Assembly: GCF_907164915.1 (NCBI RefSeq)
Contig: NC_061863.1
Location: forward strand, 4,270,340-4,334,339
Direction: 5' to 3'
DNA: 64,000 nt
Source: Impatiens glandulifera
Lineage: Eukaryota > Streptophyta > Magnoliopsida > Ericales > Balsaminaceae
The notes beneath the pieces are model-generated. The model worked only from the letters and a program-made list of their open reading frames with translations. It had not been told where the DNA came from and did no database searches. This document shows positions 9,691 through 21,381 of the stretch, in pieces (the first letter of the stretch is position 1; every line of letters starts with the position of its first letter). The translations under genes and the position numbers were made by a program.

Positions 9691-11028
9691 TGTTAGGATC
9701 AGGATCGCCCTTGGAGGACCGGGGTCCGGCTTTAAAGGGTGAACGCTTAACAACACAATACACACTAGTAATAGTCCGGTTAGAGACTAGAACCGCTTCT
9801 TAACACTACACAAACTGTCACAAACCTCTTGAACTGGGTTCAAGTGCGGAAATGGTTTGTTTCAGCTTGAAGCAACACACACAGTTCGGTTTGAAGGTTA
9901 TTTAGAAAGAGATGTCGGTTTAAGGAGAAAGCTGGTTTGGTTTAGGAAGATATTAATTATTTCGGTTCGGTTTAGATGTTCCGGTTAGGTTTGAGTGAGT
10001 AAGCTATAATATGAAAGTAAAGAACACGAGACAAGATTTTTATGGATGTTCGGAGTTTAATCTCCTACGTCACCCCTTCTTCTCAAACAGGGAGAAGGAT
10101 ATTCACTAAGGAATATTACACAATCACAACACACAATCCGAACGAGTCTTATTTACTGCTCGTCGGTTACACCACTCACAATGATGTAATACAATACATT
10201 TTACTCAATTGGTGAAATACACACACAATACAATAACACTTTCGGAATTTCAATCACTATTCGAAGTCGTGCGTAAGATCTTATGTTGTTGTTACTTCTC
10301 TATTGTATAAGTTTTTTGTAGTGATCTCATGCGTATATTTCTTCGGCACCGTGAGCTTCTATTTATAGAGAAAATATGACAACGGTCATAATTTTCTCTC
10401 TTTGCTGGATTGGTCATCTGAAGTCGTGACAGTCAGGTTCAGAGGATTGCGTGCACGCTTTGTTATTTCGGACACTTGGCAGTCATTCACTTAGGCCGGT
10501 TTACATTTTGGACACATGGCATACATGCACCAGGTCTGCCGCCTGAATCAGATGTTGCTTGTAGAGTTAGATAAACAGTTCATCATTGTTTTCGTTGCAT
10601 GCTTCTGATCCGGATCTTTTCTTCTTGTATATTTCCGAGAAATCTTTATATCATCATATTACGTCATTTTCTCAGATTCATCGTTTTTCAAAGTTTTCCG
10701 TTGAGCTTTTATGATCTTCAACAAAGAGTGAGTCAATCGGATGAATCAGCCGGATGATGACATTTTTACTAGCCGATCCGGTTGAAGGAATTCAGCCGAT
10801 TTTACAAACTATGACCGGATCATTGAGTCATGTACATTAGCCGGTATGATGCGGCTTGATCTATACATGCATAGGAAAATTAAAATTGATTAAGTTCTTT
10901 GGCCGGTTAAAATTAATCTACTTAATTTTTCTAACAATTTCTCCCTTTTTGATTATTTAGAATAAATATTCAAAACTTGTAATGTATGTCCGGTTTTTTA
11001 AATATTAACTTCCTTAATTTTTCTAACA
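9691..11028 (+). mobile_element. Solo LTR (1338 bp) of an unidentified LTR retrotransposon family
   Basis: Starts TGTTAGGATC and ends TTTTTCTAACA, with an exact 5-bp ACAAG duplication on each side (9686-9690 and 11029-11033). It contains no internal domain, PBS or polypurine tract pair, as expected after LTR-LTR recombination. Many CCGGTT and CGGTTT motifs occur. A related, inverted copy is at 25146-26382. Confidence 0.92.
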
Positions 11029-11033
11029 ACAAG

Positions 11034-13379
11034 AAAATAAAAACACTTCGACCTGATCGTGGTGGTGAGTATTTGAGCCACGAATTTGATCATCATTTGA
11101 AAAACTGTGGCATTATAACACAGTTGTCAACCCTAGGAACACCACAACTTAATGGTGTGTCTGAAAGGAGAAACATGACTTTGTTAGACATGGTTCGATC
11201 AATGATGAGTTTTGTTAATCTTCTGATATCCTTCTGGGGATATGCCCTCACTATCGTTGTACTAACACTAAACATGACTCCATAAAAAACTGTAGACAAA
11301 ACTCCATACGAGATATGGACTGGAAAAGTTCCAAAGCTATCTTTTTTGAAAATATAGGGATGCGAAGCTTATGTAAAACGTTTACAAACAAATAAACTTG
11401 CCCCAAAATCAAATAAATGTTTCTTTATAGGATATCCAAAAGGGAGTTTTGGATATTACTTCTACAATCCAAATGAGCAAAAGGTTTTTGTTGCAAGGGA
11501 TAATGTCTTTTTGGAAAGAGAGTTTCTTTCCAACAAGTCAAGTGAGAGAAATATTCATCTTGAAACAGTTCAAGATAATGAACAACAACAAACTCAACAA
11601 CAAAATGATTCTAATAATATCGATGATGATATGATTACTTTTGATGGCCCAGAGCCTTAGATCATCCAAGAACTAGAACAAGAGGATCAACAAATTGTTG
11701 TGGATCACATTTCGGATTCAGTTGTTGAACAAGTTGAACCCAATCGTAGATGGGAAAGGCCAAAGGTTATGCCAAGACGTTACAATGATTTTATCTTAAA
11801 TGTAAGTCTTGATGTTCTTATGTTAGAACATAACGAGCCTTCTACCTATAATCAAGCATTGATGGGTCCAAACTCCAATAAATGGCTTGAAGCTATTAGG
11901 TCCGAAATGGATTCGATATTTGAAAATCAAGTATGGGACTTGATAGATTTGCCAATTGGGGTTAAACCCATAAGAAGAAAATGGATTTTCAAACTTAAAA
12001 ATGACAAAAATGGAAATGTATTTATTTACAAGGCAAGATTAGTTGTCAAAGGTTTTAGACAAATTCATGGTATTGACTATGATGAGACATTTTTATCAGT
12101 TGTTATGATTAGATCCATTAGGATAATCCTAGCTATTACTGAATATTATGACTATGAGATATGGCAAATGGATGTCAAAACAGTTTTTCTAAATGGTTTT
12201 TTAGAAGATGATGTGTACATAACACAACCTGAAGGTTTTGAAGATCCAAAACATGTTGGGAAAATATGCAAGCTTAAGAAGTCTATTTATGGACTTAAGC
12301 AAGCATCGAAGAGTTAGAACTTTCGATTTGATGAAAAGATCAAAGAATTTGAATTCATTAGATGCGAAGAAGATCCTTGTGTTTACAAGAAGTTCAGTGG
12401 GAGTAAAGTAGCATTCTTAGTTTTATATGTGGATGACATACTACTTATTGAGAATGATATTCCGATACCAAAGTCCGTTAAACAATGGTTGAAGAAAGGT
12501 TTCTCAGTGAAAGACTTAGGAAATGCCGAGTACATACTTGGAATCAAGATCTATAGAGATAGATCTAAAAGGCTACTTGGATTAAGTCAAGGAACTTATA
12601 TTGATAAGATTCTTGAAAGATTCAAGATGCAATATTCTAAGAAGGTGTTTTTACCCATTCAACACGGTATATATCTTAGCAAGACGCAATGTCCTAATAC
12701 ACATGTTGAGCTTGAGAAAATGACCAAGATTCCATATGCTTCTGCTATAGGATCTATCATGTATGCCATGATATGTACACGTCCAGATGTTGTATATGCT
12801 TTGAGCATGTGTAGCAGATACCAATCAAATCCTGGAGAAGTGCACTAGAGTGCAGCTAAGAATATCCTGAAGTACTTAAGAAGGACTAAGGATAATTTCT
12901 TAGTATATGGGGGAGATGAGAAATTAATTGTGCAAGGTTATACTGATGCGAGCTTTCAGACTGACCGGGATGGCTTTGAATCACAATCGGGTTATGTCTT
13001 TATCCTTAATGGAGGAGTTGTGAGCTGGAAGAGCTCTAATCAAGATACAGTAGCAGATTCCACAACAGAAGCTGAGTACATTCTTGCTAGTGAAGCAGTA
13101 AAGGAGGCCATTTAGATAAAGAAGTTCCTTGATGAACTCAGTGTTGTTCATAGCATTTCAAGGCCTATTGACATCTATTGTGACAACAATGGTGCCATAG
13201 CCCATGCAAAGGAACTGAGTTCGAGCTCCAAATCTAGACATGTTATGAGGAAATATCACCTTATTCGTTACATCATCAATATGGGTGATATTAGGATGTG
13301 TAAGGTGCATACTGATAACAACATTGCAGATCCATTAACTAAACATATGGCTAAGGGTCTCAAGCACATTGGAGAATGA
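11034..13379 (+). pseudogene. Copia integrase C-terminal part, reverse transcriptase and RNase H
   Basis: Integrase resumes with KIKTLRPDRGGEYLS and GVSERRNMTLLDMVRS, followed by TPYEIWTGKVPKL and GCEAYVK. The reverse transcriptase runs from NKWLEAIRSEMDSI and VWDLIDLP through KWIFKLK, WQMDVKTVFLNGFL and IYGLKQASK to the catalytic LYVDDILLI (about 12420-12449). RNase H follows: YTDASFQTDRDGFESQSGYVF, TTEAEYILASEA, CDNNGAIAHA, and ends with ADPLTKHMAKGLKHIGE. Scattered stops (near 11283, 11357, 11658, 12315, 12846, 13113) break it. The catalytic DD of RT is kept. Confidence 0.93.
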
Positions 13380-14173
13380 CTTTGATTTTGCTTTTGTACT
13401 AATTGAGCTTTTATAAGTGTTTGACACTAGTTCTATGTTTGACTTAATAATTTTATGATATATGATATTTAATTCTTATTTATATATTGTTCTAATCAAT
13501 ATTAAATAATATGTCCGAATAATTCATTATTAACAAATGAGATCACTTTAAGTGTTCTGGTGAATGAAACCTCATTAAGCGAAATGAAGTTTTGAATTAT
13601 TAAAAGTCTATAATTCAAAATCATCAAATGGACATAGATGATTTTATATGTAACTATATTGTAAGTTGACTGATAGTGTCAGGTTTCATGGGCTATAAGG
13701 ACATGGAGGTGTCTAGTCATTTACATATATGTGTATGGAGGATACATTGAAGACAGATCGTCTTAAGAATCTTCAAAATTTGTAGAATTTTAAGTAAAAC
13801 CATGTTTAGTATATTCTTCAGACATGAGTATGTTGTGGTCTCTCTTGATAATTGATATTTCTTTGACACTATTAAACACTTCCGTAAAAGGGAGTTATAC
13901 AAACAGTTGTTGAGATTGCTAAAAATTGAGTGGGAGCGATAGTCATACAAAACTGGAGAAGTCCTCCTACTTCGTGTACATGATACATTGGAAAGGAATG
14001 GTGTCTCGACCACTTGAAGGGTAAGAACTGAAAATACATGGCCATGCTCGGATAGATTACTTGAATCATCTATTTTATTGACAGTTCAAACTCAAAGTTC
14101 AAGAAACATATTTGATAAAGGGTATGAATGTCACCATATCATCAAATAAGACATTAAGAGACAAATGGGAGAT
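13380..14173 (+). other. 3' untranslated part of the copia element with polypurine tract
   Basis: Non-coding DNA between RNase H and the 3' LTR. The purine-rich tract GACAAATGGGAGAT lies at 14160-14173, directly before the LTR, and would prime plus-strand synthesis. Confidence 0.75.
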
Positions 14174-14977
14174 TGAAGGAAATATGTCCTTTAATTTAAT
14201 GTGCAATGACTAAACCTGGATAGGACAATTAACGGTAATAATTTAATTCGATTATGTTAGGAGTCGTAGTGCTTTGCTAGAAGTCAACTACGATTAATGG
14301 GGTTAAACTCATAACTATTATAATTGAGTCTTATGAGGTCACACACTTAGAGTTGGCAGAATAGATTAATGGGAATGAAATACAATTATTAATAATCTAT
14401 TAAATATTATTAATAATTAGAAATAATATTTTATTTATGAAAAAAATAATTAACCATGGTAAATTGATTATGGAAACATGATAGAAATTATATTTTATTT
14501 ATGAAATAAAATAATTAACTGGTAAATTGATTAGGAAAACATGATATATCAAATTAATTATGAATATAATTATTTGAAATAAATTTTATTTAGGAAAAAA
14601 ACGTTTATCATGAATATTAATTGTAAAACGGAGGAATGCCAAAAGATGGTCATTTTGTTTTCTTTTGCCCTGACTCTCTAATTTAATTGCTTAAAACAGG
14701 GATCTTAGAGAGAGAAAAACTGTGATTGAAAAACTTATTTTTCTGTTCTTTCGTCATAGCAGTCGAAGTCAACTAAATCTTGATGAGCTCGTGTGGAACA
14801 ACTAGAGGAACAACACGTGGGGCTGTCATCCTTTATACTACAAGATATACCGAATTCACGCATCAAAGGTATCACCTTTTTGATAATTCTTTTAATCGCT
14901 AAATGCATGAACATCCTGAATAGATGTTAAGATAGGATCTTAATTTCCGTAACACACATGTAATATGAATGTCAACA
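14174..14977 (+). repeat. 3' LTR of the copia element
   Basis: Starts TGAAGGAAATATGTCC and ends GTCAACA (TG...CA). It aligns along its whole length with 5793-6620 and is followed by the CATTT target duplication. Confidence 0.93.
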
Positions 14978-14982
14978 CATTT

Positions 14983-16552
14983 ATCTCTTCTAATATGGAT
15001 TCTTTATTCTCTATTAAGGAAGAATAATAAGCCAAACAATCTAAACATATATTATAAGAATTCACCCAATTATGAATCGATGTATGTTTAAATGTTTTAA
15101 ATATCATAAAAGTAATATAGTTCAAAATCATTGACATAAATGTTATATAAAGAAGTTATCTAATTGTTAACGTGATATGAGAGCCATGATTTAAAAATAT
15201 ATTATTTTCTGATTAGAATTATAAGAAAAATTAAAGTTTTAAGCTTGATGTTTCTTTATCTTCAGAATTATCGAAACAAACAGAAAATTATGATTTCATA
15301 TATGAAAAAGAAAGCAAGTTAAGTTTGCTATAACTGAATCAAACATAAATTGGCAGCATAGTTACGTAAGGAAGATGTAATTTTAATAGTAATTAAATAA
15401 TAAATATTATTATTATTATTAAATTAAGGATGAATGAGACAAATTAAATTAGTAATAATGGAAAATATTATCTTTCCTAATGATGAACTTGTCTGTCTTC
15501 TTTCATTTAAAAAGACAAGAGACCTGCTCATATTAATTAAGAATATTCTATTGTTATCTTTCTTAATTATTAAGAAATGAGCATTCACATTATGTTAAAA
15601 AAAAAAAGATGAATATTGGTTGATCATTAAAAAGAGAAATAAAGTTATATACAAGTAAGGGTTTGTTGATTATAAAAGATAGAACATGATTTTTCTTCTA
15701 TTATTTTATAAAGTGCCTATTTGAAAAATATAAGTTTATAAAGTTGGTAGAACACTCAAATTTTACTAAAGTCTTTAAGTAATATATATTTAACCTACTC
15801 CCTCTTAAAATAACTAAATATAAATTAAATTGATATTTTTGATAAATAAATGTTTATTTAAATCTAAAATAATCAAACTCAAGTTTAAATAAATTAAATA
15901 GCTATTTTAAACAAATATGGTTCAAGTTTAATTATAAAATAATTGAAAATAAAACTGTGAAAACATTTAATTACAAAATAATTAAAAATAAAACTATTAA
16001 ATTGAGCTTAGGTTTTAAGGTTCAATTTAGTGTGAATTAAAGTTTACAGAAATAACAAAATGACTAATTCCATATATTATGCTAATAAAATTAAGAATGG
16101 AATGTAGTGTCCCATCCAAACACCTACAATATCATTCTCATATGGGTTGATTCAAAAAAAAATATATATATATATAAAATATAAATTTTATATTTATTAA
16201 TTAATTTTATGTATTTTACATAAAATAAAGCTAAAAAATTAAAGAAATAATCAATTTCAAATAAGTCTATGAGAGGCTTAAATTAGATTGTGATGGCTAC
16301 GTACAGCCGAAATCAACTAAAAAGATATGCTGACAACCATCAGATGGTCATCAAACCTTCATGGAATGGGACTCTAGCCATCGTGTCACTCGCTAGAACT
16401 GAAGCAAAACGTTTAAGCGTCTCAATATATCAACAAACAACAAACTAACGTCCGATACACAAAACGCCTACATTCGTTCGCGTCTAAGCCTAAAATGACG
16501 TTATTTCAAGACTCATCCAGTGCTCAAACGCTCAAACGCAGAAGAACCAAAC
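14983..16552. other. AT-rich intergenic DNA, no gene seen
   Basis: No conserved frame, RNA gene or clear transposon ends were found. About 16285-16550 is richer in G and C than its surroundings and contains ATGGCTACGTACAGCCG with an open stretch of about 50 codons, but no family was recognised. Confidence 0.5.
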
Positions 16553-16921
16553 AACCAACATGAATTATTATTATTATTATTTGTGAAAAAATCAAATATT
16601 GCCCTTATCATTGTTGTAGAGATATTATTAACAACTCAACTTGACATTTTATATTAAATACATAAATCATGTAGATAGAGAGCATTTAGTTTTGTATTTA
16701 TTATTTGAAGACGCAACAAGTTAGGTAAGTCTAATACTCAACTTGCCATTTACAATTTTTTTTTTTATATACAAACCCAACCAGTTAGATAAGACAATTT
16801 AAGACTCAACTTAGACATTCAATTTTTCTTTTTTCTTTTTTCTTTTTTATTTATTTATTTTATGCAACTCAACAAGTTAGGTTATAAGATTAAAAACTAA
16901 TTTCATATTTAATATAACTAG
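16553..16921. repeat. Second copy of the NLR 5' flank, ending at a Helitron-like CTAG
   Basis: Aligns with 1172-1494 in the same orientation: the ACCAACATGAATTATTATT start, CATAAATCATGTAG, CAACAAGTTAG and TTTAATATAACTAG are shared, with indels. No NLR coding sequence lies beside it. It ends at the same CTAG (16918-16921) as the first copy, and the next bases resemble the degenerate Helitron tail. Confidence 0.75.
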
Positions 16922-19001
16922 CATAATCACCTGCAAGAATTAATTAAATAAATTACGAAACAGTTATATTATAATTAAAAAAATATATATATTTTGGATT
17001 TAAAATTAATAATCAGATCACATGTTTAAAAAAATATTTAATAACTATTTCATTAAATTAATAAAAATTATATGATAAAAAATTATAATAAAATAGAAAA
17101 ACAAATCACATAATTATAGTACATATATAAATATTTTTTCCTATTTTAGACGAAATTATAAGATTAAATTTCTAATATTTTAATTAATCATTTAAAATTA
17201 ATATATAAAAATGATATAAAAAAGAAAGAAAAAAATGATAGCAAATTATACATTAAAAATTAGTCACGTCAAAATTATATTGTTCTTAAAAATGTCAAAT
17301 TAGTTTTAAAATTGATAAATAATTACTTTTAATGTGTTTATCATTTTTTTTCATTTTTTTTATTTAATTTTTAAATTATCATAAGCATTTGTAATATATA
17401 GTAAAATAGACATAAGATGAAATATTATTAAATGTATCTCAATTTAAAAAATGTTACCATACATATCTTATCCTTTAAGACTTCTCACTATTAACAACAT
17501 TAGCCATCACCATTGAATTCACATATTTCATCCTATCTTATAATTTAATGATTTTATTATTAAAGACATTTCAGCCATCATTTTTTAATCTTCAAATTTG
17601 TATCACCTTTCCCTTAATTCTTCTATAATTCGTTTTCACATATTTCATCCTATCTTATCATTCAAAAATTCATAATATTACGGTGTTAGAACCACCATTA
17701 TGATGATTGAGTTTAATTTATAATTTTATGTATGAATATATAATTAATAATTTTATTTAATAAAATATAAAAAAACATAATAAATAAATAAAATAGTTAT
17801 ATAAATAGTAAATATGTTCAAGAGAATATATACAAATTAATAATTTTTAATAAATTATTTTAAAATTTAGATAAAAATATTTTAAAATTTTAATATATAA
17901 TTATATATTATAAATATTTAATACAAATAAAATTATTAATATATATAATTTTTTTAAAATAAATTAAATTAAAAAAAAAATAAAATAATAATTTATCTAA
18001 TAAATATGACTATAAATAAAAAATATTTTAATCTAAAAAAATATATATATTAAAGATCCATTTATTAATTTAATAAATGGAGGGAGAAAAATATATTAAT
18101 ACAAATGAGAGATAAATAATTAAATCAAATTAATTAATTTTTATTTAAATATATTGTTTTGAATATATAATTTATATATTATAATTATTTAGTAAAAATA
18201 GAATTATTAATGTATAAATATATATATATATATATAATTATTTATTTATTAGAAAAAAATAAAATATAATTAAAAAAATAAAATTTTTAACATTCTATTA
18301 ACAACGTTTAATTTGTTTAATTTAATCGTTTGAAATTTATGAATGGATCAACTCACGATCATCTGACCTAAGTATCCATTTAGTCTCTCATATATATATA
18401 ATTAAATTAATCACACTCTCAACACTAGACCATGGCCATTTTAAAATTAAGCAGTATTATTATTATATATATAATTCATTATTTTACTCAATCAACTTAA
18501 CAATTTATTTCCAAGTGGTCCAAAATTATTATCTTCATCTTTTATTATTAATTAATTAAATTAAAAAAATATATTGAGAGAGAAATAATTTGTCGATTAT
18601 ATTATGTTGTTTAATTTTGTAAAATTAGATATTAGGATACACCAAAAAAAATATTTTTTTGGTAAGTTTATTTCATTGATATTTTTTAATTAGACAGTTT
18701 ATTAATATAAAATATTACTATTATTTATTTTAATTTGACTCATTTTTTATATTTAAATAAATTTTAACGTTTTAATAAATAAAAGAGAATAAATTTTTGA
18801 GAGAAAAAATAATTAAAATACTTTTTTATAGTGGTGTGTACAATAATTTTAAAAAAATGAATATTTATAATAATAAAAATTTTGAAAGATAAATTATTAA
18901 GTATTTTTTAATAATAATAATTAAAAATATATATATATTAAATGCATCATATTCAAAAGAGAGAAGATATAAACATTGAAAAATAATATATATATAATAA
19001 T
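16922..19001. other. Very AT-rich intergenic DNA, no gene seen
   Basis: Long runs of A and T, with short (AT) tracts near 18050, 18220 and 18390. A small duplication, TTTCACATATTTCATCCTATCTT type, occurs at about 17517 and 17635. The left part may be the body of a degenerate Helitron-like element. No coding signal was found. Confidence 0.5.
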
Positions 19002-20272
19002 AATGCTTAATTTTAAAGTGTCTTGATTGTCGGGTCGAGAACTATGGTTAATTTGGATATATATGTGAGAGTAATGAATAATTGAGTCGAATTCTGAGTT
19101 GACTCGCTCATAAACTTAAAATAGTTAAAAATAAAATTAAAAATGTTATAGGTATGTTTCGAACTTGCAACTTAACAAAAAAAAAGTACAAAATTTTAAC
19201 CAATTAGGCTAATAAGACTTTATATTTTAAATTCAACACCAAATTTGATGAACGTGGGACATTCTTAACAATATAAATTCAACTTTATAACTAACTAATC
19301 TATATATAATATTGATTAATTTCAAAGTGTCCGGATTTTCGGGTCGAGAGTTGTGGTTAATTTGAATATATATGTGTGAATAAATGGATATTTGAGTCGG
19401 ATTGTAGTTTAACCCGTCCATAAACATAAAATGGTTAAAAATAAAATTAAAAATGGTATATGTATTTTCAACCTTGCATCCTAACAATTTTTATATATAT
19501 AATGCATATTTTCAATGTGTCCGGATTATCAGGTCGAGAGTTGTGATTAATTTTAATATATATGTGAGATTAAATGGATATTTGGTCGGATTTCGGTTTG
19601 ACCCGCCCATAAATTTAAAATAATTAAAAATAAAATTAAAAATTCTATATGTATGTTTCGAACTTGCAACCTAACAAAACAAATACAACTTTTTAACCAA
19701 CTAGGCTATAAGACTTGATATTTTAAATTAAACACCAAATTTGATGAACATGAATATTCTTAACAATATAAGTTCAACTTTTTTTTAATTAACTAATCTC
19801 TCTATATATAATAATAATAATGCTTAATTTTAAAGTGCACGAATTGTTGGGTCGAGAGTTGTGGTTAATTTAGATATATATGTGAGAGTAAATGAATACT
19901 TGAGTCGGATTGTGAGTTGATCCGCCCATAAACTTAAAACGGTTAAAAATTAAATTAAAAATTATATATGTATGTTTCGAACTTACAACATAACAAAAAT
20001 AAGTACAACATTTTAACCAATTAGACTAATAATACTTTATATTTTAAATTCAACACCAAATTTGATAACGTGGAACATTCTTAACAATATAAATTCAACT
20101 TTTTAACTAAATAATTTATATATATATAATAATGCTTAATTTCAAAGTATCCGGATTGTCGGGTCGAAAGATGTGGTTAATTTAGATATATATTTGAGAG
20201 TAAATGGATACTTGAGTCGGATTGTGGGTTGACCCGCCTATAAACTTAAAATGGTTAAAAATAAAATAAAAA
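19002..20272. repeat. Tandem repeat of about 310 bp, five copies
   Basis: Copies start at 19002, 19311, 19501, 19819 and 20131. The second is shortened to about 190 bp and the fifth is cut by the LINE. Shared landmarks are AATGCTTAATTTTAAAGTG, GGGTCGAGAGTTGTGG, GACCCGCCCATAAACTTAAAA, TATGTTTCGAACTTGCAAC and AACCAATTAGGCTAATAAG. On the minus strand the last two form a B-box-like GTTCGAAAC and an A-box-like TAGCCTAATTGG. One more copy, inverted, is at about 44803-45115. Confidence 0.88.
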
Positions 20273-20274
20273 AT

Positions 20275-20683
20275 GTGTAAGTGGAAGGAAGGTATGGTCC
20301 CAGACAAGAAGCCCCCAGAACTGGAGCAAATTTGGCTAACTCTTCGGAACATACCCCCACACTTATGCAACGTTAAGAAAATTAGTTACTTCGCAAGCCT
20401 CATTGGAAAACCTCTTAGGCTCGACACCGATATCGAAGGAGACAATAGAGCATCTACTATTAAAGTCAAAATTGAGATCCACCCAGAATGCACCCTTCCT
20501 AAGGAATTGGACCTCGTGGACAGATTGGGAAACATCTATCATATTGGAGTCAGCTATGAGTGGTTGCCTCTCAGATGCATCAACTGTAAAACCTTCATGC
20601 ACTCAATCCTCAAATGCCAAAAAACAAACAGTCTACAAATCTCAATACCGACACAACTAAGCTCGACAATGTCGAAGTCATAA
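20275..20683 (+). pseudogene. LINE ORF1 fragment (DUF4283 / CCHC-type)
   Basis: Reads WKEGMVPDKKPPELEQIW then LRNIPPHL and GKPLRLDTDI, as in DUF4283-containing LINE ORF1 proteins. A CX2CX4HX4C knuckle, CINCKTFMHSILKC, lies at about 20581-20622. The N-terminal part is missing. The frame ends at 20683 within a low-complexity hinge. Confidence 0.82.
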
Positions 20684-21381
20684 AATAGAACAACTAGGAG
20701 GAAGATGCTACTCTAAGTAAAAGAACCAAACAACATATATCTATTTTGAGAAGGTCTGATCGGGATAGTAATGACATTAGGGCTACTAAAGCAGGAAACG
20801 AAGGAAGCGGCAATGACATTACATAATTACCCGAAACTCAGAAGGAACATGATAAGATAGGAATGACATCTAGGGTGGGCGTGAATGTTACTGAGAAACT
20901 CGACAAGACCTAACATGAGCTAATTGAACCAAGGAGTGACAAAGGTAATGGCAGTATTAATGATACAATAGAAACCACGGTAGTCAAGTAGGTTACTAAC
21001 ACTCACAACAAAAATAATGGTAGTGGATTGGATGATGGGCCAAATAGAAGAGTCAATGATCAAACTAACAACTCAATGAACATAATGACGATCAGGACAA
21101 TGGATGTAGTGACGCTCACCCTGAAAACCCAATAGTTAGAGGAGAAATCACTAAGGACGACGAGTCATCACCACATCTTAGAGAAGCACGCAACACCACT
21201 AACACAGCAACCTCAGAATCCAATGGTCTTAGAATAGAGGGTTGCAGCACTAACCCCCCTACCATCACCGAAGCAGACTCATTAGAATCGAAAACATCAC
21301 GAGTTAAGAAGAAGGACAAAAGGAAGAAACCAGAAGCAAGAAATGAGAGTGTAGTCAGAAACCTGACTTAAACAACCTTTA

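Larger units (their letters stand above)
5793..14977 (+). mobile_element. Ty1/copia LTR retrotransposon, full length, with nested insertions
   Basis: Bounded by LTRs of 828 and 804 bp and flanked by a perfect CATTT duplication (5788-5792 and 14978-14982). The order gag, zinc knuckle, integrase, reverse transcriptase, RNase H is that of Ty1/copia. The coding frame is largely preserved but interrupted by in-frame stops and a few frameshifts. The integrase region holds a hAT-type element (9122-9604) and a solo LTR (9691-11028). Without these the element would be about 7.4 kb. LTR divergence by small substitutions and indels shows it is not recent. Confidence 0.95.

Noticed and set aside
20182..20683. 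Minus-strand frames opposite the LINE ORF1 and repeat array
   Set aside because: Shadows of the plus-strand LINE frame and of the tandem repeat, without a conserved pattern.
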